Shown: positions 36,400 through 46,954, counted from the first letter of the stretch. The stretch is DNA of 64,000 nucleotides from an uncultured Algibacter sp. (GCA_947499935.1 CANMQH010000018.1:1-64000), one strand, 5' to 3'. Translations and numbers: made by a program. Notes: a model not told the origin generated them from the sequence alone.

Positions 36400-36768
36400 T
36401 TAAAGCACCTCTGGTGCTAATGATACAATCTTCATGAATTGTTTATCACGAAGCTCTCTAGCAACAGGACCAAATACACGTGTACCTCTCATCTCACCCG
36501 TTGGGTTTAACAAAACACAAGCATTATCATCAAATCTTATATAAGATCCGTCTGGTCTTCTTACTTCTTTCTTAGTACGAACAACAACTGCAGTTGAAAC
36601 AGCTCCTTTTTTAATGTTTCCATTAGGAGTTGCATCTTTAACAGAAACAACAATTTTGTCTCCTACAGAAGCATATCTTCTTTTAGTACCACCTAGAACA
36701 CGGATAGTTAAAACTTCCTTTGCTCCAGTGTTATCTGCTACCTTTAATCTTGATTCTTGCTGTACCAT
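36400..36768 (-). CDS. rplN: 50S ribosomal protein L14
   Basis: L14 lies at the subunit interface and contacts the GTPase factors. The 122-residue protein has [24 protein letters not shown] and [20 protein letters not shown], the conserved ends. The family length is 122, matching exactly. It follows rpsQ by two bases. Confidence 0.97.
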   Translation of the reverse strand: MVQQESRLKVADNTGAKEVLTIRVLGGTKRRYASVGDKIVVSVKDATPNGNIKKGAVSTAVVVRTKKEVRRPDGSYIRFDDNACVLLNPTGEMRGTRVFGPVARELRDKQFMKIVSLAPEVL

Positions 36769-36770
36769 AA

Positions 36771-37028
36771 TTATTTAGCTCTTTCTATGATTTCAACTAA
36801 TCTCCAACATTTAGATTTACTTAAAGGTCTTGTTTCCATGATCTTTACTGTATCTCCAATATTACAGTCGTTTGTTTCGTCGTGTGCAACATATTTTTTT
36901 GTTTTTAACACGAACTTACCATACATAGGATGTTTCACTTTTTTAACTTCTGCAACAACTATTGATTTTTGCATTTTGTTACTAGTAACAACTCCTATAC
37001 GTTCTTTTCTTAAATTTCTTGTTTCCAT
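36771..37028 (-). CDS. rpsQ: 30S ribosomal protein S17
   Basis: The 85-residue OB-fold protein binds the 5' domain of 16S rRNA. The segments [46 protein letters not shown] and WRLVEIIE are typical. It lies 12 bases after rpmC. Confidence 0.97.
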   Translation of the reverse strand: METRNLRKERIGVVTSNKMQKSIVVAEVKKVKHPMYGKFVLKTKKYVAHDETNDCNIGDTVKIMETRPLSKSKCWRLVEIIERAK

Positions 37029-37040
37029 CTTTCAGCAGAA

Positions 37041-37232
37041 TTATTGTAATTCTCTTTTAGTTAATTCTGTCGCAATTCTAGCTACTGCTCTTCTTATAGA
37101 TCGTAATTGAATTGGATTTTCTAAAGGAGATATTGCATGAGCCAATTTTAGGTCTGAATAACTCTTTTTTGTTTCACCAAGCTTTTCTTGCAACTCGGCT
37201 ACAGATAATTCTTTAATTTCTGATTGTTTCAT
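37041..37232 (-). CDS. rpmC: 50S ribosomal protein L29
   Basis: L29 lies at the polypeptide exit and helps form the docking site for trigger factor and SRP. The 63-residue two-helix protein has IKELSVAELQEKLGETKKSYSDLKLAHA and the conserved PIQLRSIRRAVARIATEL. It lies 13 bases after rplP. Confidence 0.96.
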   Translation of the reverse strand: MKQSEIKELSVAELQEKLGETKKSYSDLKLAHAISPLENPIQLRSIRRAVARIATELTKRELQ

Positions 37233-37245
37233 ATCATCAAATAAA

Positions 37246-37665
37246 TTATGCTTCGTAATCGCGAGCGATTAAAAACTTAGTTTTTACTGGTAATTTCTGT
37301 GCTGCTAAACGCAATGCTTCTTGTGCAACATCTAGAGGTACACCTCCAATTTCAAAAATTACTCTTCCTGGTTTACATACAGCAACCCAATACTCAACGG
37401 CTCCTTTACCTTTACCCATACGTACTTCTAGAGGCTTTTTTGTAATAGGTTTATCTGGAAATACTTTAATCCAAAGCTGACCTTCTCTTTTCATGTAACG
37501 TGTAGCGGCAATACGAGCTGCTTCAATTTGACGTGATGTCAAAAAAGTGGCATCTAATACTTTTATTCCAAAAGTTCCATATGATAATTGATTTCCTCTT
37601 TGAGAAAAACCCTTCATACGTCCTTTCTGTTGCTTACGAAATTTTGTTCTTTTAGGTTGTAACAT
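37246..37665 (-). CDS. rplP: 50S ribosomal protein L16
   Basis: L16 organises the A-site tRNA cleft of the 50S subunit. The 139-residue protein has [19 protein letters not shown], the Arg-rich [41 protein letters not shown], and ends [15 protein letters not shown]. It lies 21 bases after rpsC. Confidence 0.97.
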   Translation of the reverse strand: MLQPKRTKFRKQQKGRMKGFSQRGNQLSYGTFGIKVLDATFLTSRQIEAARIAATRYMKREGQLWIKVFPDKPITKKPLEVRMGKGKGAVEYWVAVCKPGRVIFEIGGVPLDVAQEALRLAAQKLPVKTKFLIARDYEA

Positions 37666-37686
37666 TTTTCTTTACTTTATAAAAAA

Positions 37687-38415
37687 TTACTTTCTACGAC
37701 GAGGTTTGTTATCTCTGTTTCCACCACGTCCTCCGGCTCCACCTTTTCCTTGCTTTTTGGATAAACCAACAAGCGGAGAAAGTTCTCTTTTACCATATAC
37801 TTCACCTTTCATGATCCAAACTTTAACACCTAATCTACCATAAGTAGTGTGTGCCTCAACTAAAGCATAATCAATATCGGCTCTAAAGGTTGACAAAGGA
37901 ATACGTCCTTCTTTGTAGTGTTCTGAACGCGCCATCTCTGCCCCGTTTAAACGTCCACTAATCTGGATTTTAATTCCTTCAGCATTCATACGCATTGTAG
38001 CAGCAATAGCCATCTTAATTGCACGTCTGTATGAAATTCTATTTTCAATTTGACGAGCGATGCTTGATCCTACTAAAAATGCATCAAGTTCAGGTCTTTT
38101 AATTTCAAAAATATTAATCTGAACTTCCTTTCCAGTAATTTTTTTAAGTTCTTCTTTTAACTTGTCTACCTCTTGGCCACCTTTCCCAATAATAATACCA
38201 GGTCTAGCAGTAGTGATAGTAACGGTTACAAGTTTTAAAGTTCTTTCAATAATTACTCTACTTACACTAGCTTTAGATAAACGTGCGTGAACATATTTTC
38301 TAATTTTATCGTCTTCGGCAAGCTTATCTCCATAGTCATTTCCTCCGTACCAGTTAGATTCCCATCCTCTGATAATGCCTAAGCGATTTCCGATTGGATT
38401 TGTCTTTTGTCCCAT
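37687..38415 (-). CDS. rpsC: 30S ribosomal protein S3
   Basis: S3 forms the mRNA entry pore and has helicase-like activity. The 242-residue protein starts [20 protein letters not shown] and has the KH domain ([21 protein letters not shown]) and the C-terminal segment [31 protein letters not shown]. The open frame reaches 12 codons further upstream into rplV, but MGQKTNP is the universal start and leaves a 7-base gap. Confidence 0.97.
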   Translation of the reverse strand: MGQKTNPIGNRLGIIRGWESNWYGGNDYGDKLAEDDKIRKYVHARLSKASVSRVIIERTLKLVTVTITTARPGIIIGKGGQEVDKLKEELKKITGKEVQINIFEIKRPELDAFLVGSSIARQIENRISYRRAIKMAIAATMRMNAEGIKIQISGRLNGAEMARSEHYKEGRIPLSTFRADIDYALVEAHTTYGRLGVKVWIMKGEVYGKRELSPLVGLSKKQGKGGAGGRGGNRDNKPRRRK

Positions 38416-38422
38416 ATCTATC

Positions 38423-38830
38423 TTAGCTTTGTGTGTTATTATTAGCTCCAACCACTAATGTTACGTGGTTTGAACGTTTTCTTATTCTGTGTGCACGACC
38501 TTGAGGTGCTGGACGCAATCTTTTTAACATAGATCCGCTGTCAACTCTAATCTCCTTAACTATCAATTCCGCCTCTTCTATATTAGCTTCTTCATTTTTA
38601 GATTGCCAGTTTGCAATTGCAGACAGTAACAATTTCTCTAAACGACCAGATGCTTCTTTTTGGTTGAATTTTAAGATATTAAGTGCATGTTCTACTTTTT
38701 CGCCTCTTACTAAATCGGCTACTAAACGCATTTTTCTCGGTGATGTAGGACAGTTATTAAGTTTAGCGAAAGCAACGTGCTTTTTCGCTTCTTTAATAGC
38801 GTCTGCCATTTGTTTTTTACGACTTCCCAT
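38423..38830 (-). CDS. rplV: 50S ribosomal protein L22
   Basis: L22 extends a beta hairpin into the exit tunnel, the site of macrolide-resistance changes. The 135-residue protein has [22 protein letters not shown] and the hairpin/end segment [29 protein letters not shown] without tunnel deletions. It lies between rpsS and rpsC. Confidence 0.97.
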   Translation of the reverse strand: MGSRKKQMADAIKEAKKHVAFAKLNNCPTSPRKMRLVADLVRGEKVEHALNILKFNQKEASGRLEKLLLSAIANWQSKNEEANIEEAELIVKEIRVDSGSMLKRLRPAPQGRAHRIRKRSNHVTLVVGANNNTQS

Positions 38831-38836
38831 AGCTTA

Positions 38837-39115
38837 CTACTTTTTACCTTTATTTTTAGCACCAGCATGACCACGAAATGAACGTGTTGGTGAAAATTCT
38901 CCTAATTTATGACCTACCATGTTTTCTGTAACATATACTGGTACAAATTGACGGCCATTGTGTACAGCTATAGTTTGACCAACAAAATCTGGAGTAATCA
39001 TACTTGCTCTAGACCAAGTTTTAATTACTGTCTTTTTGTTACTCTCTACATTTGTAGCAACTTTTTTCTCTAATTTATAATGAACGTAAGGTCCTTTTTT
39101 TAATGATCTTGCCAT
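38837..39115 (-). CDS. rpsS: 30S ribosomal protein S19
   Basis: S19 lies in the 30S head with S13. The 92-residue protein has [42 protein letters not shown] and [22 protein letters not shown], the family signature. It follows rplB by three bases. Confidence 0.98.
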   Translation of the reverse strand: MARSLKKGPYVHYKLEKKVATNVESNKKTVIKTWSRASMITPDFVGQTIAVHNGRQFVPVYVTENMVGHKLGEFSPTRSFRGHAGAKNKGKK

Positions 39116-39118
39116 GTC

Positions 39119-39946
39119 TTATTTCTTTCTACGTTCTACAATATATTTATTACTTGCTTTTGTTTTAGAACGAGTTCTATAACCTTTAGCCGGTATACCG
39201 TTTCTAGAACGAGGATGTCCACCTGAAGACTTACCTTCACCACCACCCATTGGGTGATCAACTGGATTCATTACTACTGGTCTAGTTCTTGGTCTTCTAC
39301 CTAACCATCTAGTTCTACCTGCTTTACCACCTACTAATAATTGGTGATCTGAATTAGATACAACACCTATAGTAGCCATACAGTTAGCAAGAATTAATCT
39401 TGTTTCACCTGATGGTAATTTTATTGTAGCAAACTTACCATCTCTTGCCATTAATTGAGCAAAAGCACCAGCACTACGAGCCATAACAGCTCCTTGACCT
39501 GGGCGTAATTCTACACATGAAATAATGGTTCCTAAAGGAATTTCACTTAATGGCATTGCATTTCCAATTTCTGGAGCTATACCTTCTTTACCAGACACTA
39601 TGTTTTGCCCGACTTTAAGTCCATTTTGAGCAATTACATATCTTTTTTCACCATCTTGATAGTTCAATAATGCAATAAAAGCTGTTCTGTTTGGATCGTA
39701 TTGAATAGAAGCAACTTCACCAGGAATACCAGCTTTGTCTCTTTTAAAATCTATAATACGATACTTTCTCTTATGACCACCACCAATGTAGCGCATAGTC
39801 ATTTTTCCTTCACTGTTTCTACCACCAGACCTTTTATTCGGAACGAGTAAACTCTTTTCCGGCTTATCAGTAGTAATGGCATCATAGCCGTTTACTACTC
39901 TAAATCGCTGTCCTGGTGTGATTGGTTTTAATTTTCTTACTGACAT
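39119..39946 (-). CDS. rplB: 50S ribosomal protein L2
   Basis: L2 is needed for subunit association and peptidyl transferase activity. The 275-residue protein has [37 protein letters not shown] and the C-terminal [21 protein letters not shown]. The segment reads DHPMGGGEG where many bacteria have DHPHGGGEG, a difference I recall as common in Bacteroidetes. Confidence 0.98.
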   Translation of the reverse strand: MSVRKLKPITPGQRFRVVNGYDAITTDKPEKSLLVPNKRSGGRNSEGKMTMRYIGGGHKRKYRIIDFKRDKAGIPGEVASIQYDPNRTAFIALLNYQDGEKRYVIAQNGLKVGQNIVSGKEGIAPEIGNAMPLSEIPLGTIISCVELRPGQGAVMARSAGAFAQLMARDGKFATIKLPSGETRLILANCMATIGVVSNSDHQLLVGGKAGRTRWLGRRPRTRPVVMNPVDHPMGGGEGKSSGGHPRSRNGIPAKGYRTRSKTKASNKYIVERRKK

Positions 39947-39956
39947 TTGTCTTTAA

Positions 39957-40247
39957 TTACATGTTAGTGTATAAATCAATTATCTCACCTTCCGCCAGTT
40001 GTACAATTGCTTTTTTAACAGCATTTGTTTTACCATGTTGAATACCCGTTTTTGTAAACTTGGTACTACGATCTGGACGGACATTTATAGTACGAACTTT
40101 TTCAACAGAAACACCATAAGCAGCTTCCACCGCTTTTTTGATTTCTACCTTGTTCGCCTTTGTGTTCACTGCGAAAGTATAGCAATTTCTTAACTCGCTA
40201 TTTGCAGTCGCTTTTTCTGTGATTATAGGTTTAATTAAGATACTCAT
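39957..40247 (-). CDS. rplW: 50S ribosomal protein L23
   Basis: L23 lines the tunnel exit and docks trigger factor and SRP. The 96-residue product has IKPIITEKATANSELRNCYTFAVN, ANKVEIKKAVEAAYGVSVEKVRT and ends AEGEIIDLYTNM. It lies between rplD (7 bases) and rplB (10 bases). Confidence 0.97.
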   Translation of the reverse strand: MSILIKPIITEKATANSELRNCYTFAVNTKANKVEIKKAVEAAYGVSVEKVRTINVRPDRSTKFTKTGIQHGKTNAVKKAIVQLAEGEIIDLYTNM

Positions 40248-40254
40248 CTGTTTC

Positions 40255-40884
40255 TTATTTACTTAGGTTTGTTTCAATTCCTGCCAAAGCTCCTTCTAAA
40301 AGCACTATTTGATTTGCATTCAAAATCTTATAAGTACTTAATTCTGAGTTAATTATAACTTCAGAGCCTTTTAAATTGCGCGATGACAAATATACATTAT
40401 TATTTGAGCCACCCAACACAAAGAGTGTTTTTTTGTTTTCAAGGCTTAATGACTTTAAAACAGCTGTAAAGTTTTTAGTTTTTACAGTGTCAAAATTAAA
40501 GTCTTCTAAGACTGTAATTGACTTCTCTCCTGCCTTAATACTTAAAGCCGATCTACGTGCTAAACGCTTTAGGTTTTTATTAAGTTTGAAGCTGTAGTTT
40601 CTTGGTCTTGGACCGAACATACGACCACCACCTTTAAATACACCAGACTTAATACTACCTGCTCTAGCCGTACCAGTTCCTTTTTGCTTTTTAATCTTAC
40701 GTGTACTTCCAGAAATCTCAGCTCTCTCTTTAGACTTGTGAGTTCCTTGACGTTGGTTTGCTAAATATTGTTTAACATCCAAATATACTGCATGATTATT
40801 AGGCTCAATAGCAAACACATCTTTAGAAAGGTCTGCCTTTCTACCTGTGTCTTTTCCGTTTATATCTAAAACTGCTACTTTCAT
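40255..40884 (-). CDS. rplD: 50S ribosomal protein L4
   Basis: L4 extends into the exit tunnel. In E. coli it is the autogenous repressor of the S10 operon. The 209-residue protein has the tunnel loop with GSTRKIKKQKGTGTARAGSIKSGVFKGGGRMFGP and a C-terminal globular domain. Its start overlaps the rplC stop by one base (TAATG), so the two are translationally coupled. The hairpin before rplC could be its regulatory target. Confidence 0.97.
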   Translation of the reverse strand: MKVAVLDINGKDTGRKADLSKDVFAIEPNNHAVYLDVKQYLANQRQGTHKSKERAEISGSTRKIKKQKGTGTARAGSIKSGVFKGGGRMFGPRPRNYSFKLNKNLKRLARRSALSIKAGEKSITVLEDFNFDTVKTKNFTAVLKSLSLENKKTLFVLGGSNNNVYLSSRNLKGSEVIINSELSTYKILNANQIVLLEGALAGIETNLSK

Positions 40885-41501
40885 TATTTTCTAATAATTA
40901 CATAAGCGTTTTTGTGACCAGGAACACATCCTTTAACCACAAGTAGATTCTTTTCAGCAACTACTTTTAAAACTCTTAAATTTTGAACTTTAACTGTGTC
41001 TCCACCCATTCTTCCTGCCATTTTCATGCCTTTAAAAACACGAGCAGGGTAAGATGCAGCTCCAATAGATCCTGGCGCTCTTAAACGGTTATGTTGACCG
41101 TGAGTAGCTTGACCTACACCACCAAAACCATGACGTTTTACAACACCTTGAAATCCTTTACCTTTAGATGTTCCTGCGACATCAACAAATTCGCCTTCAG
41201 CGAAATGTTCTACAGTGATTGCATCTCCTAATTTGTACTCCGCATCAAAACCTTTAAATTCGACGATTTTGCGTTTTACAGAAGTACCCGCTTTTTTAGC
41301 ATGACCTAAGTCTGCTTTAGTAGCGCTTTTTTCTGTCGCGTCATCGAAACCTAATTGAACAGCTTTATAGCCGTCAACCTCTTCAGTTCTGACTTGGGTA
41401 ACGATACATGGTCCAGCTTCGATTACTGTACAAGGAACATTTTTCCCGTTTTCATCGAAGATGCTGGTCATACCGATTTTTTTTCCAATTAACCCAGACA
41501 T
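40884..41501 (-). CDS. rplC: 50S ribosomal protein L3
   Basis: L3 is one of the first proteins to assemble on 23S rRNA. The 205-residue protein has [24 protein letters not shown], the long tryptophan-finger region [26 protein letters not shown] and [21 protein letters not shown]. It opens the S10 cluster here because rpsJ lies on the far side of a terminator-like hairpin 37 bases upstream. Confidence 0.97.
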   Translation of the reverse strand: MSGLIGKKIGMTSIFDENGKNVPCTVIEAGPCIVTQVRTEEVDGYKAVQLGFDDATEKSATKADLGHAKKAGTSVKRKIVEFKGFDAEYKLGDAITVEHFAEGEFVDVAGTSKGKGFQGVVKRHGFGGVGQATHGQHNRLRAPGSIGAASYPARVFKGMKMAGRMGGDTVKVQNLRVLKVVAEKNLLVVKGCVPGHKNAYVIIRK

Positions 41502-41538
41502 AATTATTATTTATTGATTATTACTATTTGTTATTAAA

Positions 41539-41572
41539 AATTCAAGGCCGAAATACATTTCAGCCTTGAATT
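41539..41572 (-). terminator. Hairpin with U-run between rpsJ and rplC (terminator or attenuator)
   Basis: AATTCAAGGC at 41539-41548 pairs with GCCTTGAATT at 41563-41572. Inside, GAAAT (41550-41554) pairs with ATTTC (41557-41561), giving 15 pairs with one mismatch. The minus-strand copy is followed by TTTT before the rplC start. No promoter box lies between it and rplC, so the downstream cluster must depend on read-through. This makes regulated attenuation, as for the S10 leader in E. coli, more likely than plain termination. Confidence 0.7.
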
Positions 41573-41623
41573 GTATTTTTCCGTTTTTCCCTCGCTCGCA
41601 GCTTAGGACATGTAAGTTTCTAA

Positions 41624-41929
41624 TTAAACTTTAATTTCTACTTCAACACCACTTGGTAACTCAAGCTTCATTAACGCATCAATAGTTTTTGATGACGAAG
41701 AGTAAATATCCAATAATCTCTTATAAGATGATAATTGAAATTGTTCTCTTGATTTCTTATTAACGTGTGGAGAACGTAATACAGTGAAAATTTTCTTGTG
41801 TGTTGGTAATGGAATTGGACCAGTAACAACAGCACCTGTACTTTTTACTGTTTTAACAATCTTATCAGCAGACTTGTCTACTAAGTTATGATCGTAAGAC
41901 TTTAATTTTATTCTAATTTTTTGACTCAT
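41624..41929 (-). CDS. rpsJ: 30S ribosomal protein S10
   Basis: S10 (also NusE in antitermination) is 101 residues, with [22 protein letters not shown] and [33 protein letters not shown]. In E. coli it heads the S10 operon. Here it closes the str cluster 11 bases after fusA, with a structured 122-base spacer before rplC. Confidence 0.97.
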   Translation of the reverse strand: MSQKIRIKLKSYDHNLVDKSADKIVKTVKSTGAVVTGPIPLPTHKKIFTVLRSPHVNKKSREQFQLSSYKRLLDIYSSSSKTIDALMKLELPSGVEVEIKV

Positions 41930-41940
41930 TTTCTTAACTT

Positions 41941-44067
41941 TTAAGATTGTTCTCCTTTAGCTGCTTTAATAACTTCTTCAGAAATATTTGAAGGTGTTTC
42001 AGCATAGTGTGAAAATTCCATTGTTGATGTTGCACGACCAGAAGATAATGTTCTTAATGTTGTTACATATCCAAACATTTCTGATAATGGCACAGTAGCT
42101 TTTACAGTTTTTGCACCAGCTCTATCTCCCATGTCACTTACTTGACCTCTTCTTCTATTTAAATCTCCAACAATATCACCCATATTTTCTTCAGGAGTAA
42201 TTACCTCAAGTTTCATGATAGGTTCCATTATTACAGCTTTTGCAGCTTTTGCACAGTTTTTAAATCCTAACTTGGCTGCCAATTCGAAAGATAATTGATC
42301 CGAATCCACATCGTGATAAGAACCATCTTTTAAGGTCACTTTCATAGCATCGATTTCGTAACCTGCTAAAGGTCCGTTTACCATTGCCATTTTAAATCCT
42401 TTTTCTATTGAAGGTATAAATTCTTTTGGAACATTACCACCTTTAATAACAGATTGGAATTGAAGACCTACTTCACCTTCATCAGCTGGTTCAACTGTAA
42501 ATACGATATCGGCAAATTTACCACGACCACCAGATTGTTTCTTATAAACTTCTCTGTGATCAGCAGCTTGTGTAATCGCTTCTTTATATTCTACTTGAGG
42601 TTGACCTTGATTAACCTCTACCTTAAATTCACGTTTTAAACGATCTACAATCACATCTAAGTGAAGCTCACCCATTCCAGAAATAATAGTCTGTCCTGAA
42701 GCCTCATCTGAACGTACTGTAAATGTAGGATCTTCTTCAGCTAATTTAGCTAAGCCCATTCCTAATTTATCTACATCTGCTTTAGTTTTAGGCTCAACCG
42801 CAATACCAATTACTGGATCAGGGAAGTCCATAGATTCTAAAACAATAGGATGCTTTTCAGCTGAAAGTGTATCTCCTGTTTTAATAGATTTAAATCCAAC
42901 AGCAGCTCCAATATCTCCAGCTTCAATATAATCAATTGCATTTTGCTTGTTAGCATGCATTTGGTAAATACGAGAAATACGTTCTTTTTTACCTGAACGG
43001 TTATTTAACACATAAGACCCTGCATCTAAACGACCAGAATATGCTCTAAAGAATGCTAAACGCCCTACAAAAGGATCCGTTGCAATTTTAAATGCTAAAG
43101 CAGCAAAAGGTTCCTTTACATCTGGTTTACGCAATTCTTCTTTTTCTGTATCTGGGTTAACACCTACAATACCTTCCTTATCCATTGGAGAAGGTAAGTA
43201 ACGACAAACAGCATCTAATAAGAATTGTACGCCTTTATTTTTGAATGCAGAACCACAAATCATTGGGATGATAGCCATATCCATTACAGCAGCTCTAAGT
43301 GCAGCGTGCACTTCATCTTCTGTAATAGAATCTTCATCTTCCATGAATTTTTCTAGTAAATCTTCATCATAACTTGCTACTTCTTCAATTAGATTAGCAC
43401 GTAAAGCTCTTGCTTCTTCTTTAAGCTCTTCAGGAATATCAACAACATCAAATGTTGCTCCCATACCTTCTTCATGCCATACAATAGCTCTATTCTTAAC
43501 TAAATCTACAATGCCTTTAAAGTTTTCTTCGTCACCAATATTTAAAACAATAGGCACTGCATTAGAACCTAACATTTCTTTTACTTGACCACAAACCATC
43601 ATAAAATCAGAACCTTGACGGTCCATTTTATTTACGAAACCAATTCTTGGCACTTTATAGTTATCTGCTAATCTCCAGTTAGTTTCAGATTGTGGCTCAA
43701 CACCATCAACGGCACTAAATAAAAACACTAAACCATCCAATACACGTAATGAACGGTTTACTTCAACCGTAAAATCTACGTGACCTGGTGTGTCAATTAT
43801 ATTAAAGTGATAACCTTTAGCATCTGCAGTAGGCTCTCCATTTTCTGTTGGGAAAGACCACTCACAAGTTGTAGCGGCCGAAGTAATTGTAATACCTCTT
43901 TCTTGTTCTTGCTCCATCCAGTCCATTGTCGCAGCACCATCATGTACCTCTCCAATTTTGTGTGAAACACCTGTATAATACAGAATACGTTCTGTAGTCG
44001 TAGTTTTTCCTGCATCAATATGTGCAGCAATCCCTATATTTCTTGTTAATTTTAAATCTCTTGCCAT
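41941..44067 (-). CDS. fusA: Elongation factor G
   Basis: EF-G drives translocation using GTP. The 708-residue protein has G1 [15 protein letters not shown], the switch segment [12 protein letters not shown]3 [10 protein letters not shown]4 NKMDRQG, and the domain IV/V segments ending [19 protein letters not shown]. It lies in the str cluster between rpsG and rpsJ. No EF-Tu gene accompanies it here. Confidence 0.98.
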   Translation of the reverse strand: MARDLKLTRNIGIAAHIDAGKTTTTERILYYTGVSHKIGEVHDGAATMDWMEQEQERGITITSAATTCEWSFPTENGEPTADAKGYHFNIIDTPGHVDFTVEVNRSLRVLDGLVFLFSAVDGVEPQSETNWRLADNYKVPRIGFVNKMDRQGSDFMMVCGQVKEMLGSNAVPIVLNIGDEENFKGIVDLVKNRAIVWHEEGMGATFDVVDIPEELKEEARALRANLIEEVASYDEDLLEKFMEDEDSITEDEVHAALRAAVMDMAIIPMICGSAFKNKGVQFLLDAVCRYLPSPMDKEGIVGVNPDTEKEELRKPDVKEPFAALAFKIATDPFVGRLAFFRAYSGRLDAGSYVLNNRSGKKERISRIYQMHANKQNAIDYIEAGDIGAAVGFKSIKTGDTLSAEKHPIVLESMDFPDPVIGIAVEPKTKADVDKLGMGLAKLAEEDPTFTVRSDEASGQTIISGMGELHLDVIVDRLKREFKVEVNQGQPQVEYKEAITQAADHREVYKKQSGGRGKFADIVFTVEPADEGEVGLQFQSVIKGGNVPKEFIPSIEKGFKMAMVNGPLAGYEIDAMKVTLKDGSYHDVDSDQLSFELAAKLGFKNCAKAAKAVIMEPIMKLEVITPEENMGDIVGDLNRRRGQVSDMGDRAGAKTVKATVPLSEMFGYVTTLRTLSSGRATSTMEFSHYAETPSNISEEVIKAAKGEQS

Positions 44068-44070
44068 GTC

Positions 44071-44547
44071 TTAAAATCTAAAGTGAGAGAATGCTTTATT
44101 AGCTTCTGCCATTTTATGAGTATCTACTCTTTTCTTAACCGCTGCACCTTCTTCTTTAGCTGCTGCTAAAACCTCTGAAGCTAAACGCAATGCCATTGAT
44201 TTTTCGTTTCTTTTACGAGAATAGCTTATTAACCATTTCATGGCTGTTGAAACTTTTCTGTCTGGACGAATTTGCATTGGAATTTGAAATGTTGCTCCAC
44301 CAACTCTACGACTACGTACTTCTACGTGAGGCATAACGTTAGATAACGCATCTTTCCATATCTCTAAGGCTGTTTTTTCCTCATCTGTTTTTTTTGACTC
44401 TACAATGTCAATAGCATCATAGAATACTTTAAAAGCGATAGACTTTTTACCGTCCCACATCATCATATTAACGAAACGAGTTACTAGCTGGTCGTTAAAA
44501 CGTGGATCTGGTAAAAGTGGCCTCTTTTTTGCTGCTCTTTTTCTCAT
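44071..44547 (-). CDS. rpsG: 30S ribosomal protein S7
   Basis: S7 initiates head assembly and represses the str operon in E. coli. The 158-residue protein has [27 protein letters not shown] and the S7 signature near [20 protein letters not shown], ending [16 protein letters not shown] 93-base spacer with a CTAA-rich tract separates it from rpsL. Confidence 0.97.
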   Translation of the reverse strand: MRKRAAKKRPLLPDPRFNDQLVTRFVNMMMWDGKKSIAFKVFYDAIDIVESKKTDEEKTALEIWKDALSNVMPHVEVRSRRVGGATFQIPMQIRPDRKVSTAMKWLISYSRKRNEKSMALRLASEVLAAAKEEGAAVKKRVDTHKMAEANKAFSHFRF

Positions 44548-44640
44548 GTCTTCTTTTTGAGTTAATTAGTTATTAGTCTTTAGCTATTGGCTATTCGTTT
44601 TTCAACTTCAAACCCCTACCCTCTAACTTTTAACTTTGTT

Positions 44641-45015
44641 TTACTTCTTAGGGCGTTTAGCACCATACTTAGATCTACGTTGCGTTCTACCCGAAACACC
44701 TGCGGTGTCTAAAGCACCACGTACAATGTGATATCTAACTCCTGGCAAATCTTTTACCCTTCCACCTCTAACCAATACTATCGAGTGCTCTTGTAGATTA
44801 TGTCCTTCTCCACCAATGTATGCATTAACCTCGTTACCGTTTGTTAAACGAACCCTTGCTACCTTACGCATTGCTGAGTTAGGTTTTTTTGGAGTTGTTG
44901 TATAAACACGAGTACACACACCACGTCTTTGCGGACAAGAATCTAAAGCAGCCGATTTACTCTTCTTGGTTATTTTGGCTCTTCCTATTCTTACTAATTG
45001 TGAAATTGTTGGCAT
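44641..45015 (-). CDS. rpsL: 30S ribosomal protein S12
   Basis: S12 controls decoding accuracy. The 124-residue protein has [22 protein letters not shown] (Lys43/Lys44) and [17 protein letters not shown] (Lys88, Asp89). These residues, where streptomycin resistance changes occur, are all wild-type. It is the first gene of the superoperon and is read from the promoter at 45059-45089. Confidence 0.98.
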   Translation of the reverse strand: MPTISQLVRIGRAKITKKSKSAALDSCPQRRGVCTRVYTTTPKKPNSAMRKVARVRLTNGNEVNAYIGGEGHNLQEHSIVLVRGGRVKDLPGVRYHIVRGALDTAGVSGRTQRRSKYGAKRPKK

Positions 45016-45040
45016 ATATATTATATATAAATTTAATAAT

Positions 45041-45054
45041 CCTCTTTTAAGAGG
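45041..45054 (-). promoter_or_regulatory. Hairpin at the predicted 5' end of the ribosomal transcript
   Basis: CCTCTT at 45041-45046 and AAGAGG at 45049-45054 form a tight 6-base stem. With the promoter box ending at 45059, the transcript would begin within a few bases of this stem. It may therefore cap the mRNA 5' end against decay or be a target for S7/S12 control. Confidence 0.4.
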
Positions 45055-45058
45055 GCTG

Positions 45059-45089
45059 CAAAGGTATAAATTAAAATCAATTATTCAAA
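45059..45089 (-). promoter_or_regulatory. Promoter of the ribosomal superoperon (TTTG-N19-TACCTTTG)
   Basis: The minus strand reads TTTG (45086-45089), 19 bases, then TACCTTTG (45059-45066), an exact match to the Bacteroidetes -33/-7 consensus and spacing. The start codon of rpsL lies 43 bases downstream. Confidence 0.75.
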
Positions 45090-45195
45090 CCCTAAATCAT
45101 TAATTTTTAAGAGTTTTTAAAAATTATTTTATGCTCTATATTATAAGTCTGCTTTTTCCGTTAGATTTACACAAAAAAATCAGTAAAATTTAAAC

Positions 45196-46899
45196 GTGCT
45201 AAGAACTTCGATTTTAATCTTTTTATTTAGTATCATTTCTCTCCTTTGTTCTTCAGCGATGTTTGGACAAAGCTTACATTTAAAAATTACTGGAAATAAT
45301 GAATTTGAAACTAATGCCATAGATTCTTTAAACTACTCTAAAACACACAAAGATTACAATGCTGTTACAAATGAAATAGATTCCATTCAAAAATCACTTT
45401 CTAAATTAGGCTATATTGAAAATGAATTAAAAAAAATAAAAAAAATAAATGATTCAATTTACACCGCATCAATTCATTTAAAAAACAAATACAAAACCAT
45501 ATACGTATATTATAACAAAGACGACATAGAAACATCTACACTAAATCATATTTCTAAAAGGATTTTTGATACTTATTTTGAATTGGATTTTACAACATTA
45601 GAATATGCGTTGGATTATATTAATTCTAAAATTTCTGAAAAAGGATTTCCATTTTCTAAACTATACTTATCTGATATTAAAATTAAGGATTCAATACATT
45701 TAAAAGCAAGTTTAATAATTGAATCTAAAAAACAAAAAAGAATTATTAATGATATTGTTATTAAAGGTTATGAAAAATTCCCTAAATCATATCTCAAGCA
45801 TTTTCTTAAAATAAAAAAATCTCAAGTTTTCGATTTAAAAACCATTAGAAAAAAAACAGAAGAATTAAATAATTTGAGATTTGCTAGTGAAATAAAATCA
45901 CCAGAAGTTTTATTTTCCAAGGACTCTACAACACTTTACCTGTATATTAATAAAACAAAAAGCAATGCTTTTGATGGTTTTTTAGGGTTTGGCTCAAACG
46001 AAGACACTAATGAATTAGAGTTTGATGGTTACCTAAACTTGAATCTTACCAATAATTTAAATTTTGGTGAATCTTTTAGACTTTTATATAAGAGTGATGA
46101 AAACGACCAAAAAACGTTCGAGGTTAACACATCAATACCTTATATATTTAAAACGCCTGTGGGACTTGATTTGCTTTTACGCATTTTTAAAAGAGACTCA
46201 TCGTTTACAACCATTAACCAATCTGTTAAATTAAACTACCAAATTAACTCAAAACATAAAGTATATACAGGGATTACATCAACTGAATCAAACAATCTTT
46301 TAGAAGAAAACACATCACAATCTATAGCTGACTATAAAACTCAATATTACAATCTGGGCTATCAGTTTTTAAAACCTCAATTAAGCAATTTACTATTCCC
46401 TATTAAATCGAAAGCGTATTTAGAAACCAACTTTGGAAAAAGGAAAACATCTATAGATTCAGAAAAACAATCACAATTTACAATTGATGCTTTTGATATT
46501 ATAAACCTAAACAACAAAAACAGTTTTTACTTGCGAACTAATGGCTCATATTTAATTTCAGATACTTATTTTGAAAATGAGTTACTGCGCTTTGGCGGCA
46601 TAAACTCCATAAGAGGCTTTGAAGAGAACAGCCTTTTTGCATCATTATACGGACTTATAAATACAGAATATAGATATAAACTCAATAATTCAATATACGT
46701 TCACACCATATTTGATGCTGCGTATTTTGAGAATGATGTCTCCAAAACCAAAGAAAAACTTTTTAGTTATGGCTTTGGGTTTGGTATATTAACTAAAACT
46801 GGCTTATTAAAATTTAACTACGCCAATGGCAAAAATGAGAATTCAAGATTTAAACTATCCAATTCTAAAATACACCTTAGTTTAATAGCTAGTTTTTGA
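45196..46899 (+). CDS. Omp85/BamA-family outer membrane protein
   Basis: The 567-residue protein has a signal peptide (ILIFLFSIISLLCSSAMFGQS), two or three POTRA-like domains at about residues 60-250 (including IINDIVIKGYEKFPKSYLKHFLKIK), and a C-terminal 16-strand-like barrel. The Omp85 motif GGINSIRGFEENS is present near 475, and the protein ends in Phe. It starts with GTG, since no ATG precedes the signal peptide. Family members insert or secrete outer-membrane proteins; it is shorter than BamA and is not the essential copy by length. It is divergent from rpsL. Confidence 0.85.
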   Translation: MLRTSILIFLFSIISLLCSSAMFGQSLHLKITGNNEFETNAIDSLNYSKTHKDYNAVTNEIDSIQKSLSKLGYIENELKKIKKINDSIYTASIHLKNKYKTIYVYYNKDDIETSTLNHISKRIFDTYFELDFTTLEYALDYINSKISEKGFPFSKLYLSDIKIKDSIHLKASLIIESKKQKRIINDIVIKGYEKFPKSYLKHFLKIKKSQVFDLKTIRKKTEELNNLRFASEIKSPEVLFSKDSTTLYLYINKTKSNAFDGFLGFGSNEDTNELEFDGYLNLNLTNNLNFGESFRLLYKSDENDQKTFEVNTSIPYIFKTPVGLDLLLRIFKRDSSFTTINQSVKLNYQINSKHKVYTGITSTESNNLLEENTSQSIADYKTQYYNLGYQFLKPQLSNLLFPIKSKAYLETNFGKRKTSIDSEKQSQFTIDAFDIINLNNKNSFYLRTNGSYLISDTYFENELLRFGGINSIRGFEENSLFASLYGLINTEYRYKLNNSIYVHTIFDAAYFENDVSKTKEKLFSYGFGFGILTKTGLLKFNYANGKNENSRFKLSNSKIHLSLIASF

Positions 46900-46954
46900 C
46901 CTGAATTTATCAAATTGACAAAACTTTAACTAAATTATTAAATTTTAACTAACA

